In this document: one piece after another, positions 24,447 to 33,748 of the stretch
How the letters are laid out: every line of letters begins with the position of its first letter
How positions within the stretch are numbered: the stretch's first letter is position 1
Origin: Peptoniphilus duerdenii ATCC BAA-1640
GTDB lineage: Bacteria; Bacillota; Clostridia; Tissierellales; Peptoniphilaceae
Reading direction: 5' to 3'
Assembly (NCBI RefSeq): GCF_000146345.1
Contig: NZ_GL397071.1
Coordinates: 710,049-774,048 of the forward strand
DNA length: 64,000 bases
Notes under the pieces: model-generated
What the model was told of the DNA's origin: nothing
The model's input: only the letters and a program-made list of their open reading frames with translations
Database searches by the model: none
Made by a program: the position numbers and the translations under genes

Positions 24447-25481
24447 TTGACAAAAATGACTAAAAGAGAGAGGGTTATGGCAACTCTAAGAGGCGAAAAA
24501 ACAGACAGACCTCCTATTACTGCCTATAGACACTTTCCAAAAGTCGAAAGAGAGCCTAGAGATTTAGCAAATATAATGCTAAAGTGGCAAAAAGATTATG
24601 ATTGGGATATTGTTAAAGTTCACCCATCAGCTGTTTATATGCAAGAAGCATATGGAGACAAGATAGATTATGTGAACTATGAACAAGAAATTTTCCCAAC
24701 AAAATTAAGTTCAGCTGCAAAGGGATATGATCTTAGCGTATTTAAGATTTTAGACATGACTAATCAAGTTTTGAAAGATCATGTAGAGGCTATCAAGCTT
24801 ATAAGGGATGGATTAGATGAAGATGTACCTATACTTCAAACTGTTTTCACACCTTTACAAATTGTAAGTGGGGTTTTTGATCTTCCTTTTGTTAGAAGAC
24901 ATTTTCCAGCTGATAGAGAAGAAAACCCAATATTCAAGATAATGGAAGAACATGAAGAAGAACTTTTGAAGGCTCTTGATAATATAACAGAAACTTATAT
25001 AAATTATTGGAAGGCTTTAAAAGAAGTTGGATGTGACGGATTCTTCCTTGCAGGTATTTCATGGGCTAGAACAGACTATATGAAGTTTGAAGAATGGGAA
25101 AAATTTGTAAAGAGATTTGATGTTAAATTCTCTCAAGCTGTTAAAAATGATGGCGGAATAATTATGTATCACACATGTGGTATTAAGTCTAACCCAGATA
25201 GGTTCAAGGATTTCCCTATAGATATTCTTCATTGGGACCAAGGTGCAGAGGACAATCCATCAATAAAAGAAGCATCAGCTTATCTTGGAAAGATCACACC
25301 AATGGGTGGCGTTGATGAGATGATTTTTGGAAATAATTCAGAAGAAGAAATAGCTAGACAAGCTAAAAAAGCTATAGAAGAAAATAAAGATATACCTTTT
25401 ATATTAGCTCCATACTGTTCAGTTTCTATACATTCAACAGATGCTGAAATGAGAGCTTTTAGAGATTCAGTAGAAAAGTAA
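24447..25481 (+). CDS. URO-D family protein, probable zinc methyltransferase-like
   Basis: A 344-residue TIM-barrel protein of the uroporphyrinogen decarboxylase family. It is probably not HemE. It carries YHTCG (His near 241, Cys near 243) and APYCSV (Cys near 326), the H-x-C...C zinc pattern of MtaA/MtbA-type methyltransferases, and lies in a catabolic operon. The methyl donor or acceptor is unknown and no corrinoid protein is in the window. The start is TTG at 24447, with GGGG ten bases upstream; the ATG at 24456 is too far from that site. It is followed 15 bases later by an SLC13 permease and then a cysteine-desulfidase-like gene. It lies directly behind an IS30 remnant. Confidence 0.8.
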   Translation: MTKMTKRERVMATLRGEKTDRPPITAYRHFPKVEREPRDLANIMLKWQKDYDWDIVKVHPSAVYMQEAYGDKIDYVNYEQEIFPTKLSSAAKGYDLSVFKILDMTNQVLKDHVEAIKLIRDGLDEDVPILQTVFTPLQIVSGVFDLPFVRRHFPADREENPIFKIMEEHEEELLKALDNITETYINYWKALKEVGCDGFFLAGISWARTDYMKFEEWEKFVKRFDVKFSQAVKNDGGIIMYHTCGIKSNPDRFKDFPIDILHWDQGAEDNPSIKEASAYLGKITPMGGVDEMIFGNNSEEEIARQAKKAIEENKDIPFILAPYCSVSIHSTDAEMRAFRDSVEK

Positions 25482-25496
25482 AAATAAGGAGGAAAT

Positions 25497-26735
25497 ATGT
25501 CAACTCAAGCAATAATAACTTGTATTGTATTCGTTGTCACTATGATTTTATTAATATGGCAACCTATACACCCTATTTTAATTGGAGCATTGGTGCCTTC
25601 AGTTTTGGCATCTTTTAAAATTATAGAAGCAAAATCAGCATATATGGAATTTGCGAACACTACAGTAGTATTCTTCTTAGGACTATGTGTAGTTGGAGAA
25701 GCCTTTTTTAAAACAGGACTTGCAGATTACATTGGAGGAAAAATTATTGGTTTAATAGGTGGTACTGAAAAGGGACTTATAGTCGGAACTGGTCTTGTAG
25801 CTGGTGGACTATCTGCATTCCTAAATGATACAGGATCAACAGCATGCCTAATGCCTATAGTTAGTTCAATGTCTGAAAAGGCGAAAGTAAACAAGTCTAA
25901 ACTTTTAATGGCACTTGCATATTTTGCATCTCTAGGTGGAACAATTACCTTAATAGGAACAACACCTCATATAGTAGCAAATGGTATCCTTGCTGATATG
26001 AAACTAAGAGAATTTACATTCTTTGAATATGCAAAGATAGGTGTTCCTCTTCTTATTGCAGGTATTATATATATGATATTTATTGGAACAAAACTTTTAC
26101 CTGTAAAAGAAATAGACCTTGGAGAAGTTAAAGAACCAGTTTACAACAAGGGTAAAATGATAACGATAGCTCTTATATTCCTAGGAGTAGTTTTGTGTAT
26201 GGCAACTAAAGTTATACCAATGCATGTTGCTGGTGTTTTTGGAGCAATCTTAGCTGTTTTAACAGGATGTATAGATATAAAAGACGCTATAAAATCTTTT
26301 TCAGCAACAACAATATTCTTAGTAGGAGGAATTTTCCCTCTAAGTAAAGCTTTAATATCTACAGGTGCAGCAGAATACTTTGTAAATAAATTAAGCCCTG
26401 TTTTATCAGGAATGCCTCCAGTTGTAGTTATTGGTGGAATAGCACTTTTAATGCTTCTAGCTACTCAATTTTTGCTTAACTCTTCAGCAACAGTTTTGAT
26501 TCTTCCTGTAAGCATTTTGATTTGTCAAGCTAGTGGAATTAACCCATTGGCAGGTGCTATGGCTGTATCAATATGTGCTTCAGGTGTATTCACTACTCCA
26601 TTTGGAACAGGACCAAACCTATTAGTTTGGGAAGCTGGCGGATACACAATGAAAGACTATATTAAGTGTGGATTCCCACTACTTATAGTATTTTGGCTAG
26701 TTACAACAGCCCTATGTTCAGTATTTTATCTATAA
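25497..26735 (+). CDS. SLC13/DASS-type anion permease
   Basis: A 412-residue membrane protein with about eleven hydrophobic helices. The pattern SAFLNDTGSTACLMPIV in the first half and the repeated LLNSSATVLILPVSIL in the second are the two re-entrant SNT-like motifs of the SLC13/CitMHS superfamily. Members move di- or tricarboxylates, sulfate or related anions, usually with sodium. TLIGTTPHIVANG and TPFGTGPNLLVW are further family motifs. TAAGGAGG precedes the ATG. Its place between the URO-D-like and desulfidase-like genes suggests that it imports their substrate. Confidence 0.88.
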   Translation: MSTQAIITCIVFVVTMILLIWQPIHPILIGALVPSVLASFKIIEAKSAYMEFANTTVVFFLGLCVVGEAFFKTGLADYIGGKIIGLIGGTEKGLIVGTGLVAGGLSAFLNDTGSTACLMPIVSSMSEKAKVNKSKLLMALAYFASLGGTITLIGTTPHIVANGILADMKLREFTFFEYAKIGVPLLIAGIIYMIFIGTKLLPVKEIDLGEVKEPVYNKGKMITIALIFLGVVLCMATKVIPMHVAGVFGAILAVLTGCIDIKDAIKSFSATTIFLVGGIFPLSKALISTGAAEYFVNKLSPVLSGMPPVVVIGGIALLMLLATQFLLNSSATVLILPVSILICQASGINPLAGAMAVSICASGVFTTPFGTGPNLLVWEAGGYTMKDYIKCGFPLLIVFWLVTTALCSVFYL

Positions 26736-26771
26736 AATAAATAAACTATTTGAACTTAACGGGAGGAAATT

Positions 26772-28037
26772 GTGGATTATAAAGAATATATAAAACAAGA
26801 ACTGATAACAGCATTTGGATGCACAGAGCCAATAGCAATAGCATATGCTGCAGCTAAGGCATCTGAAGCGCTTGGAGCTAGACCTGAAAAATTAGAAGGA
26901 ATTTTCTCAGGCAATATTATTAAAAATGCTCACAGCGTTACAGTTCCTGGTACTGATGGAAGAAAAGGGATTGAAATATCCATAGTTGCCGGCGCTTTTC
27001 TAGGAAATGCAGATAAGAAACTAGAAGTTTTGGCAGATATTGATAAGTCTAAACTTAAAGAATGCGATCAATTTATAAAAGAAGGAAATGTGAGTGTAGA
27101 ATTAAAACCTAATACTGCAAACCTATATATAGAAATTATCGCTAAAAAAGGTGAAGACACATCTAGAGTAATAATAGAAGATGATCATACTAATGTAGTA
27201 TTGATTGAAAAAAATTCTAAAGTAGTTTTCGAAAAGGCTAAAGGCACTGAAGAAGACGAAAAGGTTGATTTCTCATTTGAAAAAATATATGAGTTTGCAA
27301 AAACTTGCGATTATACTGATATAAAAGATATTTTCGATAGAGAGATTGAGTACAACTATGCCATAGCTAAAGAAGGATTAACAAACGATTGGGGTTCTAA
27401 TATAGGCAAAATCATATTAGAAAACTCAAATGGAAACTATTTTGAAAGTTTGACAGCTTATGCAAGTGCAGGATCAGATGCTAGAATGAGTGGAGCTGAA
27501 AATCCGGTTGTCATAAACTCTGGTAGTGGAAATCAAGGAATAACAGTATCTGTACCGATAATAAAATATGCACAAGATAAGAATGTTGACCAAGATACTC
27601 TATATAGAGCTTTAATATTTGCAAATTTAATCGGATTATATTTAAAACAAGGTATAGGCAAGTTATCTGCTTATTGTGGAGTTGTTTCAGCGGCTTCAGC
27701 ATCTATATGTGGCATTGCTTATATGGAAGACAGACCACTAGAAACAATAAAAGAAACCATATCTAATGCTCTTGCTGTAAATTCTGGATTGGTATGCGAC
27801 GGAGCCAAGGCTTCTTGTGCCATGAAAATAGCGTCATCTTTGAGAAATGCTTTCTTGGCATACAACCAAGCTTTGTCAAACAATTCATTCAAAGCAGGAG
27901 ATGGAATAGTAAAAGATGACATTGAAAAAACAATAGATACAGTAGGTCATATTGCTAGATACGGTATGAAAAAAACTGATGAAGTTGTTTTAAATGAAAT
28001 GATAGAAAATAGAGACTATATAAAAGACTTTGAATAA
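26772..28037 (+). CDS. UPF0597 / L-cysteine desulfidase family protein
   Basis: A 421-residue protein of the YhaM/CyuA (UPF0597) family. Known members are Fe-S lyases that break L-cysteine into pyruvate, ammonia and sulfide, and they resemble L-serine dehydratase. Visible conserved parts are FGCTEPIAIAY (Cys 17), SICGIAYMED (Cys near 314) and VCDGAKASC (Cys near 342 and 348), the likely cluster ligands. The start codon is GTG with GGAGG upstream. It is the last gene of the three-gene operon. The substrate may be cysteine or a related amino acid delivered by the upstream proteins. Confidence 0.85.
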   Translation: MDYKEYIKQELITAFGCTEPIAIAYAAAKASEALGARPEKLEGIFSGNIIKNAHSVTVPGTDGRKGIEISIVAGAFLGNADKKLEVLADIDKSKLKECDQFIKEGNVSVELKPNTANLYIEIIAKKGEDTSRVIIEDDHTNVVLIEKNSKVVFEKAKGTEEDEKVDFSFEKIYEFAKTCDYTDIKDIFDREIEYNYAIAKEGLTNDWGSNIGKIILENSNGNYFESLTAYASAGSDARMSGAENPVVINSGSGNQGITVSVPIIKYAQDKNVDQDTLYRALIFANLIGLYLKQGIGKLSAYCGVVSAASASICGIAYMEDRPLETIKETISNALAVNSGLVCDGAKASCAMKIASSLRNAFLAYNQALSNNSFKAGDGIVKDDIEKTIDTVGHIARYGMKKTDEVVLNEMIENRDYIKDFE

Positions 28038-28040
28038 AAA

Positions 28041-28070
28041 AAACCCGGGATTAATCTCCCGGGATTTTTA
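28041..28070. terminator. Bidirectional terminator between convergent genes
   Basis: CCCGGGA / TCCCGGG stem, six-base loop, T runs on both strands. It serves the desulfidase operon and the EamA gene. Confidence 0.9.
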
Positions 28071-28106
28071 TTTTTTCAACTCCTAAATAAAATTATATTT
28101 TTTAAT

Positions 28107-29033
28107 TTACTTACTACTACTTTTTTTCAAATTCTTCATATTAAGAACGAGAGTTCCGATTATAACTAAAGCCAAGCCTATAAAAAGTAAAAAAGTAAAC
28201 TTTTCTTTCAAGAATATTATCGAAAGAATCGTTCCGAATATTGGAATAAATAATTTATATATTCCAAATTCTCCAGCGCTATGATACTGAAGTACTATAG
28301 TCCAAAGAGAAAAAGCAGTGGCTGATATGAATGCGCCATAGGTTAGCATAATAAAGGCTAAGGGACTTAGGTAGAAGGCGGATTTTTTTAAGAAGATGCC
28401 TCCAAAAATAAGAACTAAGCCGCCGATTGCAAATTGGCTTCCTGTCAAGAGGAATGGATCTTGATTTCTTCCCTTTAGTCTAACAAGTATTGTGGCAAGT
28501 GCATTGAAGAAGGTGGCTATTATTATGAAGCCCTCTCCTTTTAGACTTATTCCTCCACCGGCATCGCCGTTTAGGTTTGTGACTAAAATGCCAGCAGTTC
28601 CTATGATGACAGCTAGCACCTTGTTTAGATTTAGTCTTTCACCTGGTATAAAGGCTGCTGCCATGATTACAATTAAAAATGATCCAAAGGCTTGGATTAT
28701 TGAAGCCTTTACTCCATGAGTATTGGAAAGTCCTATATAGTAGAAAAAGTACTGAAAAGTGGTTTGAACTAGGGATAGGATTATGACAAATTTTAAGTTT
28801 AATTTAGAAAATTTGCTTTCCTTGGTTTTGAAAAATTGATGATAAAAAATGGCTAAGATCCCTGCCATGAAAAATCTTACCCCTGCTATTAAAATTTTTA
28901 AACCAAAGTCGTCACTAGGTACTTGCATGACCTTGTAGGTCGTCTTAATAAGGGGTATGGCAGAACCCCAAAGAAGCATTGCAAATAATGAAAGTATTAT
29001 TGCGTTTTTTTTATTTTTAAAAAATTTTTCCAT
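28107..29033 (-). CDS. EamA/DMT-family transporter
   Basis: A 308-residue protein with ten hydrophobic helices arranged as two EamA repeats (about 10-140 and 165-300), the drug/metabolite transporter fold. Typical elements are LLWGSAIPLIK in helix 1 and the Pro/Gly-rich end of each repeat. Such proteins export amino acids, nucleotides or other metabolites; the substrate cannot be named. No ribosome binding site is obvious before the ATG. It sits alone, opposite to two plus-strand catabolic operons. Confidence 0.88.
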   Translation of the reverse strand: MEKFFKNKKNAIILSLFAMLLWGSAIPLIKTTYKVMQVPSDDFGLKILIAGVRFFMAGILAIFYHQFFKTKESKFSKLNLKFVIILSLVQTTFQYFFYYIGLSNTHGVKASIIQAFGSFLIVIMAAAFIPGERLNLNKVLAVIIGTAGILVTNLNGDAGGGISLKGEGFIIIATFFNALATILVRLKGRNQDPFLLTGSQFAIGGLVLIFGGIFLKKSAFYLSPLAFIMLTYGAFISATAFSLWTIVLQYHSAGEFGIYKLFIPIFGTILSIIFLKEKFTFLLFIGLALVIIGTLVLNMKNLKKSSSK

Positions 29034-29159
29034 GTGTATAGTTTATCAGAAAAGTGTTTATTTTACTAGTTTTAAGTTGAACATGATTTATTGTAAGAAC
29101 TTATCGTAGTATGTTGTCAAGTTAGGTAATTTATTTTATATCTATTTTATGAATAGTTG

Positions 29160-29173
29160 AACTTTATAAAGTT
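29160..29173. promoter_or_regulatory. Perfect 14-bp palindrome, possible operator
   Basis: AACTTTATAAAGTT lies about 65 bases upstream of the -35 box of the hydro-lyase/TTT operon. It could bind a regulator, but it is AT-rich and no regulatory gene is adjacent, so chance is possible. I see nothing else of note in 29034-29237. Confidence 0.35.
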
Positions 29174-29237
29174 ATATAAAATATAAAACAAACAATAATG
29201 TTTAATAGTTAAAAGATTAAAGGTTTAAACAATTTAG

Positions 29238-29266
29238 TTGAAAAATCATTTAATTGGTGATATTCT
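29238..29266 (+). promoter_or_regulatory. Promoter of the hydro-lyase/TTT operon
   Basis: TTGAAA (29238-29243), 17 bases, TATTCT (29261-29266), followed by a 33-base leader with GAGGGG before the ATG at 29300. Confidence 0.7.
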
Positions 29267-29299
29267 ATTACTAGAGTTTCTTAGTAAAGAGGGGTATAA

Positions 29300-30181
29300 A
29301 TGATTAATCAAGAATTATTAAAAGAAGAAGTGAAAAAATTGGTATACTGGGTAGGAACTCATATATCTGAAGACAACGTTAGACTAATGAAGAAAGCATA
29401 CCAAAACGAAAGCGGAGAACGCGGAAAGAGCATGCTAAGTTCAATGTTAGACAATGTAGAAATGGCAGAAGAAATGGAACTTCCAGTATGTCAGTCTCCA
29501 GGATTTCCTACAGTATATGTTAAATTTGGAGACAAAACAACTCCAGGTGATGTAGAAAAATTCTTAGGGGAAGCATTAGTTAATGCTACAAATGAAGGTT
29601 ATTTCAGACCAAGTATAGTTGATCCTTTAACTAGAAAAAACAGTGGAAATAATTCTGGAAAAGGAGTACCTAATATTGAATATGAATATGTAAAGGACCT
29701 AGATTATATAGAAATCATAATAAGCTTAAAGGGATGTGGAGCAGAACTAGGAAATGCAATGAAAATACTTACAGTTCCACAACTTAAAGAAGATTTAAGT
29801 GGTTTAACTGAGCTTGTACTAGATACTGTAATAAAAGCTGGTGGAAAACCTTGTCCTCCAGTAGGTATAGGAATTGGTATAGGTGGTCAAATGGACGTAG
29901 CTTCTAAATTAAGTAGAAAAGCCATCAGTACAAGAAAATGGGATGATCAAAATGAAGATCCGCTTTTAAATGAATTAGAAAATCATTTAAAAGATGAAGT
30001 TAATAAATTGGGACTTGGACCTGCTGGGATAGGCGGAGATAATTATTGTTTAGCAGTTAAAATAGCAACTGCAGCTACCCATACAGCTATAGCGCCAGTC
30101 GCTATTAACTTCCATTGTTGGGTAACACGTAGAGCAGGGATAAGAATCTATTCAAATGGAAATGTTGAAAAAATATTGTGA
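29300..30181 (+). CDS. Fe-S hydro-lyase alpha subunit (fumarase/tartrate dehydratase type)
   Basis: A 293-residue protein of the class I fumarase N-terminal family (TtdA or FumA-N). It should bind a [4Fe-4S] cluster and, with the next gene, add or remove water on a dicarboxylate. Candidate ligands are Cys 64 (VCQSPGFP, in place of the usual CQDTG), Cys 146 (KGCGAELGN) and Cys 185 (KPCPPVGIG). The CQSPG and GAELGN variants differ from textbook fumarase, so the substrate may be tartrate, mesaconate/citramalate or another hydroxy acid. It heads a seven-gene operon with a tricarboxylate transporter. Confidence 0.85.
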   Translation: MINQELLKEEVKKLVYWVGTHISEDNVRLMKKAYQNESGERGKSMLSSMLDNVEMAEEMELPVCQSPGFPTVYVKFGDKTTPGDVEKFLGEALVNATNEGYFRPSIVDPLTRKNSGNNSGKGVPNIEYEYVKDLDYIEIIISLKGCGAELGNAMKILTVPQLKEDLSGLTELVLDTVIKAGGKPCPPVGIGIGIGGQMDVASKLSRKAISTRKWDDQNEDPLLNELENHLKDEVNKLGLGPAGIGGDNYCLAVKIATAATHTAIAPVAINFHCWVTRRAGIRIYSNGNVEKIL

Positions 30182-30190
30182 GGTTTTAAA

Positions 30191-30772
30191 ATGATAGAAT
30201 TAAAAACACCAATTACTTTTGATCAGATAAAAGATTTAAAAATCGGAGACGTAGTATATATTACTGGAGAAATAATTACAGCTAGAGATCAAGCTCATCT
30301 AAGAATAAGAAAATTTTTAGAAGAAGGTAAAGAACTACCTTATAATTTTAATGGATCTTGTGTTTTTCATGCTGGACCAGTAATTGAAAAAAAAGAAGGA
30401 CAAAATGTTTTAAGGGTCGTAGGACCAACTACAAGCATTAGAATGGAACCATATGCAGATATGGTAGGCAAACTAGGCGTTAAAGCCATAATAGGTAAAG
30501 GAGGTATGGATCAAGAAACTCAAAAAGCATGTAAAAAATATGGATATATTTATTTGCAAGCAGCACCAGGCTGTGCGGTTAAGCTAGCAAGTGGAATTGA
30601 AAAAGTTAACGGAGTTCACTGGGAAGAGCTATCTATGCCTGAAGCCATGTGGGTTTTTAAAGCAAATAAATTCGGCCCACTAGTTGTTGGAATGGATGCT
30701 GAAGGAAATAGTGTTTATAAAAACTTAAGAAGTTCAGCAGAAAAATTATTAAATGAAGAAAAGGAGAAGTAA
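30191..30772 (+). CDS. Fe-S hydro-lyase beta subunit (fumarase/tartrate dehydratase type)
   Basis: A 193-residue protein matching the C-terminal domain of class I fumarase (TtdB/FumA-C), here a separate subunit. Family patterns include GDVVYITGEIITARDQAH, NFNGSCVFHAGPV and the GKGGM segment. It supplies part of the active site to the alpha subunit nine bases upstream. GAGG lies seven bases before the ATG. Its end adjoins the transporter gene. Confidence 0.88.
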   Translation: MIELKTPITFDQIKDLKIGDVVYITGEIITARDQAHLRIRKFLEEGKELPYNFNGSCVFHAGPVIEKKEGQNVLRVVGPTTSIRMEPYADMVGKLGVKAIIGKGGMDQETQKACKKYGYIYLQAAPGCAVKLASGIEKVNGVHWEELSMPEAMWVFKANKFGPLVVGMDAEGNSVYKNLRSSAEKLLNEEKEK

Positions 30773-30773
30773 A

Positions 30774-31766
30774 ATGAAAAGAAAAAAATTAGCGATTTTA
30801 GCTATTTTCGCAATGGCTATATTTTTCACAGGTTGTTCAAAAAAAGGAGACAGTGCTGAAGTTAAAACTGATACATCAGATTTTCCAAAAAAAGACATTC
30901 ACATTATAGTACCTTATAATGCTGGAGGCGGTGTTGACATAACTTCTAGAGTATTTGCAGATATTGCTAAATCAGAAGAAAGCATGAAAGGCAATGCAAT
31001 AGTTGTAGAAAATAAGGGTGGTGCTGGAGCAGTTGTAGGTCAAACCTATGTTTCTCAAGCAGAACCTGATGGATATACAGTACTAGCTTACACAAATGCT
31101 GCTATTAACAATCCAAAATTAAAAGACGTTACTTATAATTTAGATTCTTTTAAACCTTTAGCTATGATTTGTTTTGACCCAGACGTACTAGTTATGCCTC
31201 CAAATTCAAAATTTAAAAACTTAGAAGAATTTATAGCATATGCAAAAGAAAATACTGTGAAAGTTGCTACTCCAGGATTTGCTACAGTGCATCATCTAGC
31301 AGCTGTTATATTAGAACAAGAAAACAACTTAAAATTTGAATACTTACACAACGACTCTGCAGCTGTTCAAATGCAACAAATAATGGGCGGACATTGCGAT
31401 GTAGCTTTTGTATCTGTTGGAGAAGCAGCATCATCAATTCAAGATGGAACAATCAAAGGTCTTGGCGTAATGAGCGACGAAAGAATAGAATCAATCAAAG
31501 ATGTACCTACATTTAAAGAAAATGGTTACGATATGACTTACGGAGCTTTTAGAGGATTTGCCGTTTCAAGTAATGTTCCTGACCAAGAATACAATGAATT
31601 AAAGAAAATATTTGAAAAAGTTGGAGCATCTGACGAATTAAAAGAAGCACTAATGAAGGCTAATATACCTTATTCATACAAAGACGGAGATGCCTTTTTA
31701 GAATATGTTAAAAAACAAGATGAGTCTCTTGATAAAATACTACCAATATTAAAACAAGCTAAGTAA
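30774..31766 (+). CDS. Tripartite tricarboxylate transporter substrate-binding lipoprotein (TctC type)
   Basis: A 330-residue extracytoplasmic binding protein. The signal peptide ends in FFTGC, giving a lipid-anchored Cys 21. The TctC/Bug family motif IVPYNAGGGVDITSRVFADI binds the carboxylate ligand, and QAEPDGYTVL and the GFATVHH segment are also typical. GGAG lies seven bases before ATG 30774; an ATG 21 bases upstream lies before that site. It captures an organic acid for the TctAB pair that follows. A strong hairpin follows the stop codon, probably to make this protein in excess over the membrane subunits. Confidence 0.92.
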   Translation: MKRKKLAILAIFAMAIFFTGCSKKGDSAEVKTDTSDFPKKDIHIIVPYNAGGGVDITSRVFADIAKSEESMKGNAIVVENKGGAGAVVGQTYVSQAEPDGYTVLAYTNAAINNPKLKDVTYNLDSFKPLAMICFDPDVLVMPPNSKFKNLEEFIAYAKENTVKVATPGFATVHHLAAVILEQENNLKFEYLHNDSAAVQMQQIMGGHCDVAFVSVGEAASSIQDGTIKGLGVMSDERIESIKDVPTFKENGYDMTYGAFRGFAVSSNVPDQEYNELKKIFEKVGASDELKEALMKANIPYSYKDGDAFLEYVKKQDESLDKILPILKQAK

Positions 31767-31797
31767 ATACAGATTTTAAATCTGTATTTACTTTTTT
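31765..31797 (+). terminator. Intra-operon terminator/attenuator after tctC
   Basis: AAATACAGATTT pairs with AAATCTGTATTT almost without a loop, then ACTTTTTT. It lies between the binding protein and the membrane subunits. Partial termination here would give more binding protein than permease. Confidence 0.8.
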
Positions 31798-31809
31798 AGA
31801 GGTGAAAAA

Positions 31810-32235
31810 GTGAAAAGTAAAACAGTAAATCTCTTTATTCCCATAATTTTATTTATTATATCTATCTATGTAATTATTACATCAAGATCATATGGGAGTG
31901 AAGGTCAATTTCCTTTTTTAATAGGAGCAGGTCTATTAATTTCTTCAGGTGCTCTAATAATAAGAACTATTTTTAAGAATGACCTAGAAGTAAATTTTTC
32001 AGATTCGAATTTAACAGGTGTAGGTATCACTATATTGACTTTAGTAGCATATATTTTTCTATTCGATAAAATTGGTTATTTTATATCTACCGTTTTATTA
32101 GGAACAATAGTTATTAGAATACTAGGATATAAAAATATATTCAAGAATTTAATATTTGTTATTATTGCAACAGCTTTAAGTTTCTGTATATTTAAGATTT
32201 TACTTAAAGTACCGCTACCAACATTGTTTATATAG
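31810..32235 (+). CDS. Tripartite tricarboxylate transporter small membrane subunit (TctB type)
   Basis: A 141-residue protein with four hydrophobic helices, the size and place of TctB (DUF1468). The segment GSEGQFPFLIGAGLLI in the first loop and helix 2 is typical. It pairs with TctA to form the permease. The start codon is GTG with GAGGTGAA just upstream. It lies after the attenuator hairpin and ten bases before tctA. Confidence 0.88.
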   Translation: MKSKTVNLFIPIILFIISIYVIITSRSYGSEGQFPFLIGAGLLISSGALIIRTIFKNDLEVNFSDSNLTGVGITILTLVAYIFLFDKIGYFISTVLLGTIVIRILGYKNIFKNLIFVIIATALSFCIFKILLKVPLPTLFI

Positions 32236-32245
32236 GAGGTTTTGT

Positions 32246-33748
32246 ATGAGTGGAATATTAGCAGGATTAACAGAGCTATTGCAACCTATGGCGATGATTG
32301 CTCTATTTTCTGGTGTATTACTAGGATTAATTGTAGGTTCATTGCCAGGACTAAATGACTCCATAACAATGGCTGTACTAATACCGGTAACTTTTGGTAT
32401 GGATCCATCAGTAGCATTTTGCCTATTAACTGGGATTTATTGTGCATCTGCTACAGGAGGTTCAATACCTTCAATATTAGTAAAAGTTCCTGGAACAGCT
32501 TCAGCAATGGTTACAGCATATGATGGATATCCAATGTCAAAAAAAGGTAAGAGTGGTGAAGCCTTGTCAATTTCGATGAGTTCTTCAGCATTTGGTGGGA
32601 TATCTAGTTCCTTAGTATTATTATTTCTATCACCTTTCTTAGCGAAGCAAGCTTTAAAATTTGGACCACCAGAATATTTTATGCTAGGAGTACTTGGAAT
32701 GAGTACTGTTGTTGGTATGGCTGGAAAAAATAAACTAAGAAATATTATAGGTTTATTCATAGGATTACTAATTTCTGTTATTGGTTTAAGTCCTCAAACG
32801 GGCTTGTCTAGATTTACATTTGGAAGAATGGAACTATTTGATGGAATATCACTTGTTCCTATGTTAATTGGACTTTTTGGCATAACTTCTGTACTTGAAC
32901 TTATAGAAACTATTAAAGAAAAGACTGAAGTCTCAATTGACGATATAAAAGTTGAATATACGAAAGTAAGAACAAGTATACCTAAGAAAGAAATGATAAA
33001 GAGATTATTTCCAACGTGGGTTCAATCATCACTAATAGGTAATGTTATTGGAATAATTCCTGGTGCTGGTATGGTTATGGCAATATTTTTAGCATACGAT
33101 CAAGCACAGAGGATGAATCCAAATCTTGAATTTGGTACTGGAGTTCCGGAAGGAATAGCGGCACCTGAAGCAGCTAATAATGCAGTAGTGGCAAGTTCAA
33201 TGGTTCCATTACTATCTTTAGGAGTACCAGGAAATTCAACATCTGCATTATTTTTGGGCGCACTTACTATTCAAGGGCTTAGAACTGGACCGGGACTATT
33301 TAAAGAAACACCTGAAATAGCATATTTAATTATATTAGCATTTTTAGTTGCAAATATAATTATGCTTCCTATGGCATTATTATATTGCAATATATTTGCT
33401 ACTGCAGTTCTTAAATTAAAAAAAGAAATTTTAAGTGGTATAATACTAATACTTTGTGTAACTGGAGCTTATGCTGTATCAAACAGTAAGTTTAATATAG
33501 TAATAATCATTATATTTGGTATACTAGGATACTTATTTAATAAGTATAAGATTCCACAATCCCCACTTATTTTAGCGGCGATTTTAGGAAAGATGATGGA
33601 AAATAATTGGATACAAAGTATGGTCTATGCAAATGGCTCAATACTTGTTTTCGTACAAAGACCATTGAGTCTAACTTTGCTTATTGTATCAATAATATTT
33701 TTAATACTTCCAATTTTAAAAAGGAGAAAAGATAAAAGTGCAATATAA
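32246..33748 (+). CDS. Tripartite tricarboxylate transporter large membrane subunit (TctA type)
   Basis: A 500-residue membrane protein with about ten to twelve helices, the main TctA channel. Family signatures are GSLPGLNDSITMAV and CASATGGSIPSILVKVPG in the first half, and GIIPGAGMVMAIF and APEAANNAVVASS in the second, which form the pseudo-symmetric substrate sites. Together with TctC and TctB it forms a complete TTT system for a di- or tricarboxylate. A TAGGAGG site precedes the ATG. The end overlaps the malY-like gene by eleven bases. Confidence 0.95.
   Translation: MSGILAGLTELLQPMAMIALFSGVLLGLIVGSLPGLNDSITMAVLIPVTFGMDPSVAFCLLTGIYCASATGGSIPSILVKVPGTASAMVTAYDGYPMSKKGKSGEALSISMSSSAFGGISSSLVLLFLSPFLAKQALKFGPPEYFMLGVLGMSTVVGMAGKNKLRNIIGLFIGLLISVIGLSPQTGLSRFTFGRMELFDGISLVPMLIGLFGITSVLELIETIKEKTEVSIDDIKVEYTKVRTSIPKKEMIKRLFPTWVQSSLIGNVIGIIPGAGMVMAIFLAYDQAQRMNPNLEFGTGVPEGIAAPEAANNAVVASSMVPLLSLGVPGNSTSALFLGALTIQGLRTGPGLFKETPEIAYLIILAFLVANIIMLPMALLYCNIFATAVLKLKKEILSGIILILCVTGAYAVSNSKFNIVIIIIFGILGYLFNKYKIPQSPLILAAILGKMMENNWIQSMVYANGSILVFVQRPLSLTLLIVSIIFLILPILKRRKDKSAI

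Noticed and set aside
24447-25481. Calling the URO-D-family protein HemE (uroporphyrinogen decarboxylase)
   Set aside because: It has the H-x-C...C zinc pattern of methyltransferases, lies in a catabolic operon and no haem-synthesis gene is nearby.
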